DNA from: Caballeronia sp. GAFFF1 | GTDB taxonomy: Bacteria > Pseudomonadota > Gammaproteobacteria > Burkholderiales > Burkholderiaceae | Assembly (NCBI RefSeq): GCF_023630705.1 | Contig: NZ_JALQEM010000019.1 | Coordinates: forward strand, 1 to 64,000 | DNA length: 64,000 nt | Direction of reading: 5' to 3' | Shown here: positions 1-7,591 of the stretch, piece by piece | How the letters are laid out: each line of letters begins with the position of its first letter | Numbering within the stretch: the first letter of the stretch is position 1 | Notes under the pieces: model-generated | What the model was told of the DNA's origin: nothing | What the model saw: only the letters and a program-made list of their open reading frames with translations | Databases searched by the model: none | Program-made: the position numbers and the translations under genes

Positions 1-423
1 TCTTCCTTCCCCTTCTTATCCTCGAAGCGAATCGCATTGGCGTTGCCATACCCGCCCTCGGTCGTCGAGCGCGAAAGCGTGCCGCTTTGCGTGGCGTTAT
101 TCGGCAACTGCCACGGCGGCATGTTCGCCGCGTTGTAGACGCGCCCCGTCACGATCGGCCGATCCGGATCGCCGTTCTCGAAGTCGACGATCACCTCCGA
201 CCCGACGCGCGGCACCGCGATCGTCCCGTAGTTGTTCCCCGCCCACGGATACGACACCCGCACCCAGCACGACGACTTCTGGTTGCGCACGGGCGAGCGG
301 TCCCAGTGGAACTTCAGTTTCACCCGCCCGTACTGGTCCGTCCAGATCTCGTGTCCTTCGGGACCGGTCACGATCGCCGTCTGCGGGCCGGTCGTGCGTG
401 GCTTGGGCGCATCGCGCTCCGGC
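1..423. repeat. Direct repeat, copy 1 (vgrG core)
   Basis: Aligns without gaps to 4879–5301 at a constant offset of 4878. The first ~380 bp carry only about eight substitutions by eye; mismatches cluster from about 382 to 423, where similarity ends. The left boundary lies outside the window. Confidence 0.9.
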
Positions 424-473
424 CCCCAAAGTCGGCGACCAAACCGGCCCGTTCCCGTGTTCAAGGAGACGTC
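1..473 (-). pseudogene. VgrG fragment lacking its N-terminal half (runs off left edge)
   Basis: In the minus-strand frame directly following the PAAR stop codon, the translation becomes VgrG-like at about position 423 (PERDAPKPRT, then HEIWTDQYGRVKLKFHWD) and continues to the window edge (GNANAIRFEDKKGKE). It matches the intact vgrG at 4284–6446 from about that protein's residue 382 onward, so the gp27-like N-terminal half is missing. Codons between 473 and about 424 do not match VgrG. There is no ATG start with a ribosome site, and only the PAAR TGA separates the two reading frames. I read it as the displaced tail of an older vgrG left by recombination. Expression would need an upstream alternative start or stop-codon readthrough. 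The left-hand remainder is outside the window. Confidence 0.75.
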
Positions 474-728
474 TCACTCAATCAGCCAACCACTATCGCC
501 TTCAACAAGAATCCCGCCATGACTTGTTAGGTCTCCCACTCGAGCGACACCAGCATTGCCAAACTCCGAAACGGAACCCGTCACTATTACCGCACCGCAA
601 CTGGTCACGTCGCCCTTCGTGACGACGGCGCGGCCATTCACGAGAACGCCATGTGTACCTGTTATAACCGTACCCATTCCATGCACAGGGCATGAATGTC
701 GGTGACCTACGAGCACGACTGGACGCAT
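474..728 (-). CDS. PAAR-domain T6SS spike-tip protein
   Basis: A protein of 84 residues beginning MRPVVLVGHRH and containing the repeated Gly-Asp-x-Thr-Ser patterns of PAAR proteins (GDVTSCGAV, VGDLTSHGG), with His/Cys residues (HSCPVHG, SHGG) suited to the zinc site at the tip of the cone. In the family it caps the VgrG trimer and sharpens the T6SS spike. I chose the ATG at 728 because a GGGAG ribosome site lies 8 nt upstream; an in-frame ATG at 743 is possible but has a poorer context. The gene overlaps the end of the upstream lipoprotein gene (stop at 707), so the two are probably translationally coupled. It has no toxin extension. Its stop codon is followed in the same frame by the vgrG fragment. 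Confidence 0.85.
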   Translation of the reverse strand: MRPVVLVGHRHSCPVHGMGTVITGTHGVLVNGRAVVTKGDVTSCGAVIVTGSVSEFGNAGVARVGDLTSHGGILVEGDSGWLIE

Positions 729-1738
729 GAAAACTGCTCCCATCTCGAAACCTTCTGCGACGCGGCATAGCCGACGACATATTTCCAACGGAAGCTGAAC
801 GGATCGACGCCCACGTCCCCCGGCAAGCTTGGCATCGAATCACCTTCCTTGACGAAAATCTCGTGGTGGCCTCCAATCGCTTCGATGGATTTTCCAACTG
901 CTTCCCAGTATCCAGTGCGTGGCGAGAAATCGCCCGGGCGCGCATATGGAAACGCCGGTCCCTCCACCCTTGCGTCCACCTCGCCGAGAAATCTGACCTC
1001 CTGCCCTCTGGCAACTTCTTTGTCCGTTGGCTTATAGACCTTGAAGTAGAGACGATTCGACGGTGCGTTATCAGTGATCGGATACATCATGCGTCCCGGG
1101 CCTTGCCCATCGGTTTTCGCAAGCACGTCGCGGACATCAAGCCAGTCGAGTTGGCTTTGCCAGTAAACCAATTCATAGATGTGCGTGCCCGTACGAAGGC
1201 GGCTGCTTGAGATGACGAGCTCGCTTAGGTCCGAGGCGTCGAAGCGCTGCTTCGCCCGGATTACGTAACGATATTGCAAGACATCTTCATCCGTAGGAGC
1301 TGGGCGGTTAGCCAGAAGGCCACGCCCCGTGTGCTCATCCCGAGGCGCTAGGTCGATTTCCTGGCCCTCTGAGAAGAGGCGGACTCGTGGCTCTGCTGGC
1401 GTCGGTTCACCTGTTGCTCGTACATCAACGTCTGTTGGGTTGGTAAGTGACCACTTGTACCTGATCTGCAGAGTTGAACCGCGGACTGTTCCTTCGACAA
1501 GAGCTATGGTGGTGGTCAGTGGATTCTTTATCCATCGGATGCGAGCGTCCGGGATACCCGTTGGGTTGCGATCTTGAGTGGATACTTGACTTGCGCCCAT
1601 GGCTACACCTTCAGTGTGAGTCTCATTTTTTGATATTTGCGTCGGACTGCTCGGAGAGGTACAAGCTGCCACCGCAACAACGCAGCCCGACGTGATGGAG
1701 CAAATTAACGACCCATACGCGTGCTTACACAGGCTCAT
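707..1738 (-). CDS. Hypothetical lipoprotein, candidate effector immunity protein
   Basis: A protein of 343 residues. From the ATG at 1738 it has a short N-terminus, a hydrophobic stretch and a lipobox-like VAAC with Cys26, followed by a Ser/Thr/Pro-rich linker, as expected for a lipoprotein. The rest is soluble and beta-rich and I recognise no domain. An ATG at 1777 would add 13 residues before the signal and is less likely. The start overlaps the end of the metallopeptidase gene by 14 nt, and the PAAR gene overlaps its 3' end, so it sits in a tightly coupled effector cassette. In T6SS loci the gene after an effector that acts in the periplasm is often a periplasmic or lipoprotein immunity factor; that role is inferred from position only. 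Confidence 0.65.
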   Translation of the reverse strand: MSLCKHAYGSLICSITSGCVVAVAACTSPSSPTQISKNETHTEGVAMGASQVSTQDRNPTGIPDARIRWIKNPLTTTIALVEGTVRGSTLQIRYKWSLTNPTDVDVRATGEPTPAEPRVRLFSEGQEIDLAPRDEHTGRGLLANRPAPTDEDVLQYRYVIRAKQRFDASDLSELVISSSRLRTGTHIYELVYWQSQLDWLDVRDVLAKTDGQGPGRMMYPITDNAPSNRLYFKVYKPTDKEVARGQEVRFLGEVDARVEGPAFPYARPGDFSPRTGYWEAVGKSIEAIGGHHEIFVKEGDSMPSLPGDVGVDPFSFRWKYVVGYAASQKVSRWEQFSCVQSCS

Positions 1739-4235
1739 CTTTCGCGCTCTCGATAAAAAAAGCAACGTTCTCGGCATTCGCCAACGCTAGTTCTGGAGAA
1801 AATTCGGCCAACACTCTGGCGCCGTACTCCCCGTAAGCCGTAGTGCGGCTCAGCCGCCATGGATCGCTGCTTCCGCTTGGCATTTCGATTTTTTTGTCAT
1901 CTGTACATGAGGTTCCGACCATATGCGATACCTCATGCAAAAGCACCTGCATTCGATTCTGCTTGATCTCGGATCCAGCCTCATAGGGCGGGCAATAACG
2001 CACACGACCGTAATGAACGCATAGATGAATACATTCCATGTTGAAGCCACTTTTAGCTGGGACGAGCGCAGTTCTAGTCGGATAGCCCTGATGAACATAG
2101 GCCGTCGCATCGAACCCGGTACTTCCTTTGACGATTCGGTTCATCTTAAGGTGCTTGAAGACATCTCTCATTCCCTGCATGTAGAGGTAGACGTGATGCC
2201 CCGCAGGCATGGCTGTCCGCGGCTTGTTGTCCGTTGCTGGGGTCACGATTGCATTCGGATCAACACCGAACCAGTAGATAAAGTTTTCCCAAAGGGTGTG
2301 GTGCGCAGCATTGGTTAAGTTCTGCATGTTCGCGTATTGACGCTCCACGGGAGCAATCGCGGTAGGTGGCGACGGCAATGGCATCTTCGAGTCGCGCCAT
2401 AACACTAGCCGTTCCAATCGCTTTTCGATTAGCTTCAAAGCGAAGATGCAATTTCGTCGCACTTCCAGCTCGAAGTCCTCTTCAGATAGAAGTGCATTAG
2501 TAGTCATGCACTCTCGCATCTGCGCTAGAAAACCAATTGGATGGAAATGCCAATGATTTGCCTTCATTCGATCCTTCAGCGGCGCGAGATTCTGGCCGCT
2601 GACACCATCTTTGCAGACTGCGGACGCTTCCCAGAACTGTTGCGTGCCCGCGTCCTTGAGGAACGCGTTGAATTGGTCATCGGTCAGTTTCGGAAGCGGC
2701 GGGTGCTCTCCTGCCTTGAGTTTCTTGTACCGTTTTCTGACTCCATCGTTGTCCCATTCCGTGTGAAAACGTACGGCGACATGTCGCAGGATTGCGTCCA
2801 CGCTTCCTTGCAACAACTCGGTCGAGCAAGGAGGTGCCGGCCGCCTGAGTGTTCCTTCAAGTATGCGCTTCAAGGCGGCATCAAAATCTTCTACCGAAGC
2901 ATCGTCTGATAAACTAAGTTCTTCCTCCTTGTACGCCTGCCATCCGCGTTCGACCCAGTCGCTGTCTGTGGTGAGAGTCACCCATGCATCAGCAACAAAA
3001 GGCTTTCCGTCGGCAAGTGCGTCGTCCGCGCTAGTGTATGCATAGAATTCACGCTTTCCGTCGAGGTCATATAACTTAATGCAGAAAGACTGAGATTGGT
3101 GGCCGAGCAGAGCGGCTCCCTCAACGTTACACAGACCCGCCGCCACAAAGCAGGAGCCCAAAGTTACCGGAATTACATCTACTGGCTGCAAGCCCGGTGG
3201 CTTCTTTGGGGGCTTCGTCATTAGACTTGCGTTTCGTGTCAACCAGACCTTACCCATGCCATCCGTTTGGCTACCATCAAGATATTCTTGATGCGCAGAC
3301 GCTGGGTCGAGAAGACTTGCCGGAACGATTGGCTTCATCGGCTTAACCAGCACGTTGTCAGCGGTAAAAATTTCGAAATGGAATGTGTCCCGGAGCACCC
3401 CGCCCGGACCATCTGACTGTCCAGCATAGCCGATAATTTCGCCTGCACGTATCGGATAGGTAAGTGTCTTCACCGCATCGCGCGGTCTCCAGTTCCGTTC
3501 GGACGGGTGATTGGGATAGAGCCCTGATATCGGATAGCCAAGTCGAACCTTCTTCCCTTGCGTTAGCGGCGCCGCTGGGCCATCCATGTCCTGGTCAAGA
3601 TACATAGATTCAATCCACCCATCGACGGCTCGTCCTGTGTTTATGTCGGTTACGCGGACTTTCGCCATTCGATGACCGTCGTTAACGACGGCAAGAATCT
3701 CTAATTCATCACCGCGCAGGGCACTGACGGCAGTCAGATTCTCTCCGGTAGTAAGAAACGGCGGTAACAACGGCTTCTCGCTCAGATACCGAGCCGGGAG
3801 TAGATTTGCGTAAAGCGAGTAGAAGTGAGCTCCTACATATCGGGTTGCTACACCGTTGTCTCTTTCGCATTCGTGTCGAATCAGCACGAAGGACGCACTG
3901 AATGCGCGCGGCTCCATCGACCTAAGGCCGTTTCCGAAACATTCCTTCAATTCCGCGTCGAGGGCGCTACGTATGTAATCGGTATCGAGCCGATACGCGA
4001 CAACGGTACCGTCGGCAATCGCGCGAATCGGCTTAGTGCCCTTTAGATGTACACCACCATGCCAAAAGCGATTGGTGCCTATTGGAAACACCCCGCCTTT
4101 GGCACCTTGTGCCAGGTCGAAATATTTCTTGGCTAGTGCCGGTGTCATTAGCGCAGCGGCACTCGACTCCCCGTAAGACGCACACTGAGGCGCACTGTAG
4201 TAGGGATCGTCTTCGAAAGGAAACGTAATAATCAT
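1725..4235 (-). CDS. Putative T6SS effector: degenerate M23-like N-terminus, M35-like zinc peptidase C-terminus
   Basis: A protein of 836 residues directly downstream of vgrG (48-bp gap). Residues ~55–85 (FWHGGVHL...IRAIADGTVVAYR) and ~260–290 (GEIIGYAGQ, FHFEIF) have the layout of an M23/LytM endopeptidase fold with an SH3-like insert (~165–215). The classic ligands look altered: the H-x-G-x-D motif reads HGGVH (His59, His63), and the first His of H-x-H is Thr (TFHFE). The C-terminus has HEVSH at 767–771, GTSCTDD just after, AYGEYG near 800–805 and a closing ALANAENVAFFIES. This is the pattern of aspzincin/M35 (lysine-specific or deuterolysin-type) metallopeptidases, with two His, an Asp and a catalytic Glu. 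There is no signal peptide, as expected for VgrG/PAAR-delivered cargo. Peptidase activity is predicted; the target is unknown. Base composition is less GC-rich than in the tss genes. Confidence 0.75.
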   Translation of the reverse strand: MIITFPFEDDPYYSAPQCASYGESSAAALMTPALAKKYFDLAQGAKGGVFPIGTNRFWHGGVHLKGTKPIRAIADGTVVAYRLDTDYIRSALDAELKECFGNGLRSMEPRAFSASFVLIRHECERDNGVATRYVGAHFYSLYANLLPARYLSEKPLLPPFLTTGENLTAVSALRGDELEILAVVNDGHRMAKVRVTDINTGRAVDGWIESMYLDQDMDGPAAPLTQGKKVRLGYPISGLYPNHPSERNWRPRDAVKTLTYPIRAGEIIGYAGQSDGPGGVLRDTFHFEIFTADNVLVKPMKPIVPASLLDPASAHQEYLDGSQTDGMGKVWLTRNASLMTKPPKKPPGLQPVDVIPVTLGSCFVAAGLCNVEGAALLGHQSQSFCIKLYDLDGKREFYAYTSADDALADGKPFVADAWVTLTTDSDWVERGWQAYKEEELSLSDDASVEDFDAALKRILEGTLRRPAPPCSTELLQGSVDAILRHVAVRFHTEWDNDGVRKRYKKLKAGEHPPLPKLTDDQFNAFLKDAGTQQFWEASAVCKDGVSGQNLAPLKDRMKANHWHFHPIGFLAQMRECMTTNALLSEEDFELEVRRNCIFALKLIEKRLERLVLWRDSKMPLPSPPTAIAPVERQYANMQNLTNAAHHTLWENFIYWFGVDPNAIVTPATDNKPRTAMPAGHHVYLYMQGMRDVFKHLKMNRIVKGSTGFDATAYVHQGYPTRTALVPAKSGFNMECIHLCVHYGRVRYCPPYEAGSEIKQNRMQVLLHEVSHMVGTSCTDDKKIEMPSGSSDPWRLSRTTAYGEYGARVLAEFSPELALANAENVAFFIESAKDEPV

Positions 4236-4283
4236 GAATTCGTACTTGTGTGCAGTCTTAAGGCGCGATGACGCGCTTTGTGG

Positions 4284-6446
4284 TTAGCCTGAGAACGGAA
4301 ACGAGGCGGGGTCGAGTGGCTTCCCGTCAGCCGCCGCGGAGCCCATATCGAGCGCATTCTTGACCCAACCCGTGCTCGCCTGTACGGGTCCCTTCAAAGT
4401 GATTCGGGTGGCCTCCAGCGTAATGCCATTCGCATCCAGCGTGATTGTTCCGGCTGGGCCGCGAATGCGGAGTACTCCGCTAGCCTGCAAATCGAGCGAT
4501 TTCGTCTTGGTGCTCGCCGCCTCGCCAGCTTTTAAGAGAAAGTGCCCCTCGATTCGGTGCTCAGCATGACCGCCAATCTGCACCGTGTGATTCACTTCAA
4601 TGTGATCCTCTCGGTGATTTCCGATGTGTTCGATTCGATCCTTCCCAATCTGCAAAACATGATTGCGATCGATTGAGACAAAATCGTCGTGACCAATGTG
4701 GTGACGGCGGTCGTGCCCAATATCAACCTGCTCATTGTTGCCGACCGTTTCTGCGCGGTCATGCCCGATCGTCGTCGTCTCGTCGTTCTCGACATTCTTC
4801 CTGCGGTCATGCTCGACGGAGTGAGATTCGTCGTTCTCCACCTCCGTGCGCAAGTCCTTCTCCGCGTGAATCCACAGTTCTTCCTTCCCCTTCTTATCCT
4901 CGAAGCGAATCGCATTGGCGTTGCCATACCCGCCCTCGGTCGTCGAGCGCGAAAGCGTGCCGCTTTGCGTGGCGTTATCCGGCAACTGCCACGGCGGCAT
5001 GTTCGCCGCGTTGTAGACGCGCCCGGTAACGATCGGCCGGTCCGGATCGCCGTTCTCGAAATCGACGATCACCTCCGACCCGACGCGCGGCACCGCGATC
5101 GTGCCGTAGTTGTTCCCCGCCCACGGATACGACACCCGCACCCAGCACGACGACTTCTGGTTGCGCACGGGCGAGCGGTCCCAGTGGAACTTCAGCTTCA
5201 CCCGCCCGTACTGGTCGGTCCAGATCTCGTGTCCTTCGGGACCGGTCACGATCGCCGTCTGTGGTCCCGTGGTGCGGGGTTTCGGCACATCGCGCTCGGG
5301 CCGATAGACGGTCGTCGCCGGCTGCACGAGAAACGACGTGTGGATGTCGAACTGCCCCGGGCCGCTCGCCTCATCGAGTTCTTTGGCCGAGAAGTGCGCG
5401 TCGATCACGAGATACTCGCGATTCGCCTTCGTCTGCGGATAGCCTTGCAGATGGAAGGTCGTGCCGCACACCACGTCCCGCAGCGCCCCGCTGCCGCGCA
5501 TGCGTTCGCCTTGCGCGCGCACCTGCTGCATGCGCAGGCGTGCGACGTTCTCGCCCGTGCTCACGTCCTGATAATCACCCGGCCATTCATAACGTTCGAG
5601 CGCGTTGTGCACCGTGTCCTGCGGCAGCGCATTGTCGGCCGCGAGTTTCGCCTTGGGCGTCTTGAAGTTGAAGTCGTTGGTGGTCCACTTGCCCGACTGG
5701 ATGCTCGCGGCCGCCTCGAACGTGTCGATATATTCCCGGTCGATCTTGTGTCCCGGCGGGTAGTACGAGAGCGTCTGATACGCCTCGCTGTCGACCGGCT
5801 TGTGCGCGCCCAGTTGATCGACCAGCACCATGCGATGCACCTTCTTCGAGTGCTCGAAGAACCAGTAGATGCCGTGCTCCTGCATCAGGCGCTGGATGAA
5901 CGCGAAGTCGGTTTCGCCATATTGGACTTGATACTCCAGCGGCGAATACAGTGCGCTCAGGCGCTTGTCCCACGAATACATGTACGCCGAGAGCGCCTCA
6001 TCGATGATCTCGACGACTGTCTTTGCCTGGAAAATCCGGTAATTGGACTGCTGATCAGCCAGGTGAACCCACGGCCGCAGAATCACCTGATAGCGGCTCT
6101 GCCCGTTGCGCTGCCCCATGAACCGCGCTTCGGTCACGATGCCGCTGATCTCGCGCGTGCCCGCGCCGATGTTGCCGTGGCCGAGACTCGCCGTGCCCAT
6201 GCCATCCAGCTGCACGGTCACGGTCAATTCCTGGCCGACCATTTCGTTCAGATCGAAGTTGGCGGCCTCTTCGCTGAGAATCGGCAGGTTCGCGGGCGTG
6301 AGGAAATCGAGCGTGTAGGTATAGATCTTCGACAGATGCTCGTTGCCTTCGATGGCGACAAGGTGCAGCGCATCCTCGCCCGTCGGCAGCGTCGGCAGCG
6401 CCGGGCCGCTCGCGGTGAGCGTGCGGGGGGTATCGAACTTGAACAT
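4284..6446 (-). CDS. vgrG: T6SS spike protein VgrG
   Basis: A protein of 720 residues, usual for a VgrG without a large C-terminal toxin. The N-terminal part (to ~380) has the gp27-like layout (ETDFAFIQRLMQEHGIYWFFEH). It is followed by the OB-fold region (HEIWTDQYGRVKLKFHWD, SYPWAGNNYG) and a repetitive His/Asp/Ile-rich beta-helical needle at ~520–640. The C-terminus is a short tail (NALDMGSAAADG...) with no enzymatic domain, so cargo is probably carried non-covalently by the downstream proteins. It trimerises to form the puncturing device on the Hcp tube. It lies 32 bp after tssG in one minus-strand operon. The 3' third (4284–4878), outside the repeat, is less GC-rich than the 5' part, suggesting the tail was exchanged together with the downstream effector. 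Confidence 0.95.
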   Translation of the reverse strand: MFKFDTPRTLTASGPALPTLPTGEDALHLVAIEGNEHLSKIYTYTLDFLTPANLPILSEEAANFDLNEMVGQELTVTVQLDGMGTASLGHGNIGAGTREISGIVTEARFMGQRNGQSRYQVILRPWVHLADQQSNYRIFQAKTVVEIIDEALSAYMYSWDKRLSALYSPLEYQVQYGETDFAFIQRLMQEHGIYWFFEHSKKVHRMVLVDQLGAHKPVDSEAYQTLSYYPPGHKIDREYIDTFEAAASIQSGKWTTNDFNFKTPKAKLAADNALPQDTVHNALERYEWPGDYQDVSTGENVARLRMQQVRAQGERMRGSGALRDVVCGTTFHLQGYPQTKANREYLVIDAHFSAKELDEASGPGQFDIHTSFLVQPATTVYRPERDVPKPRTTGPQTAIVTGPEGHEIWTDQYGRVKLKFHWDRSPVRNQKSSCWVRVSYPWAGNNYGTIAVPRVGSEVIVDFENGDPDRPIVTGRVYNAANMPPWQLPDNATQSGTLSRSTTEGGYGNANAIRFEDKKGKEELWIHAEKDLRTEVENDESHSVEHDRRKNVENDETTTIGHDRAETVGNNEQVDIGHDRRHHIGHDDFVSIDRNHVLQIGKDRIEHIGNHREDHIEVNHTVQIGGHAEHRIEGHFLLKAGEAASTKTKSLDLQASGVLRIRGPAGTITLDANGITLEATRITLKGPVQASTGWVKNALDMGSAAADGKPLDPASFPFSG
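4879..5301. repeat. Direct repeat, copy 2 (inside intact vgrG)
   Basis: Same sequence as 1–423, here within the uninterrupted vgrG, covering the OB-fold/gp5-like core and the start of the needle region. Both copies have the same orientation, so recombination between them could delete or exchange the ~4.9 kb in between. Confidence 0.9.
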
Positions 6447-6478
6447 TTCTTGTTGTCTTGCTTAAGCTTGGTAATTCT

Positions 6479-7591
6479 TCAAACTGATGGATTCGGCAGC
6501 GTCTCGTGACTGTCTGCTTTGTCCGGTCCCCGATGCGCTTCGTGCATCGCCGCCCGGTGCCTCAACTGCGGCACGTAGTCTTCCGGCTCGAAGCGCATCC
6601 CCGTGATCGGCGCGTTCGTCGCGGCCTGACCGAGCCAGGTCGACCAGCCAAGCTGCTCGGAGCCGCCCATCACGGCCGGCGCGGCGCTGTCCGCCTTGAT
6701 CTGTAACTGCAACTCCCACCGATACTTCTGCCCGACGAACGCCCGCACGAGTTCGACCAGCCGCAGCAAGTCCGTGCCTTGAGGCGTGAAACGCAGGTAC
6801 GCTTGCATGTCGATCGGTCCGATCACGACGCGAAAGCGGTTCTGGCGGTCCGGCACCTGTTCGCCCAGCATGGCGTTGATCCCCAGCTTGCGGGTCTCGC
6901 CCAAGCGGCTGATGCGCGCCTCGGACAGCGCGATCCACTGGAACACGTACTCCTCGACGTGCACCGGCACCTGGAAAAACTGCGCGATCGTCGCGGCGAG
7001 GCCGCCCGGGTCACGCGCCTCGCCTACCAGATGCGGCGATGTGGCCAGACGCGCGTGCGGCGGCAACGGCCGCTGCTCGATTTCTTCGAGTTCGTGGCCG
7101 GTGGTGCTCGCGACATAGAACGAGAAGCGCTCGTCACCGCGCCGATCCAGCCCCGCTGTCGATTGCGCACAGGCCCAGGCGCGGTACAGCAGCGTGAGCG
7201 AGCGATGCTGAAAGACATCGAGGAAGTTGACGAGCGTCGCGTCCGCGCGCTGTTCCTCGCGCTCGCGGGCGATCTCGGTGACGTGAATAGGCAGTGGGCC
7301 GTTGGGCCCGAGCATGCCGAGCCCGAAGAGGCGAATCTTGAGCTTGCCGTGAACGAACGCGGCGCTCGCCACTTCGCGCGGCGCGAAGATGAGGCTCGGC
7401 TGCTGGCCGAGACGAAACGGCTCGGCGTGCGGGCGCTTCGCGGTGCCGACGGGGTCGAGCCGCGCATCCGCGTCGATCCGGCGCAGAAGCGGCACGAAGC
7501 CGAAGCGCCACGGCTCGGCCTGCAGACGGTCGAGCAGCGCGGGTGACAGCGCGACGTCCCGCGCTCGCATCGCGACCGGCGAACGCTCCAT
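6479..7591 (-). CDS. tssG: T6SS baseplate subunit TssG
   Basis: A protein of 370 residues in the usual TssG (VasB/ImpH) length range. Typical features are the N-terminal EPWRFGFVPLLRRIDAD, the central PLPIHVTEIAREREEQ and the FFQVPVHVEEY segment. TssG forms the baseplate wedge with TssF, TssE and TssK in the cytoplasm. The start codon shares one base with the tssF stop (TGATG), so translation is coupled. vgrG follows 32 bp downstream. The C-terminal ~40 residues are hydrophilic and probably disordered. Confidence 0.93.
   Translation of the reverse strand: MERSPVAMRARDVALSPALLDRLQAEPWRFGFVPLLRRIDADARLDPVGTAKRPHAEPFRLGQQPSLIFAPREVASAAFVHGKLKIRLFGLGMLGPNGPLPIHVTEIAREREEQRADATLVNFLDVFQHRSLTLLYRAWACAQSTAGLDRRGDERFSFYVASTTGHELEEIEQRPLPPHARLATSPHLVGEARDPGGLAATIAQFFQVPVHVEEYVFQWIALSEARISRLGETRKLGINAMLGEQVPDRQNRFRVVIGPIDMQAYLRFTPQGTDLLRLVELVRAFVGQKYRWELQLQIKADSAAPAVMGGSEQLGWSTWLGQAATNAPITGMRFEPEDYVPQLRHRAAMHEAHRGPDKADSHETLPNPSV

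Noticed and set aside
474..788. Longer PAAR protein from the ATG at 788
   Set aside because: The extra 20 residues lie inside the lipoprotein gene and the GGGAG site points to the ATG at 728.
4689..6509. 606-codon open frame on the plus strand opposite vgrG
   Set aside because: High GC at third positions keeps the antisense frame open; the product is Arg/His/Val-rich with no domain, and the minus-strand VgrG is unambiguous.
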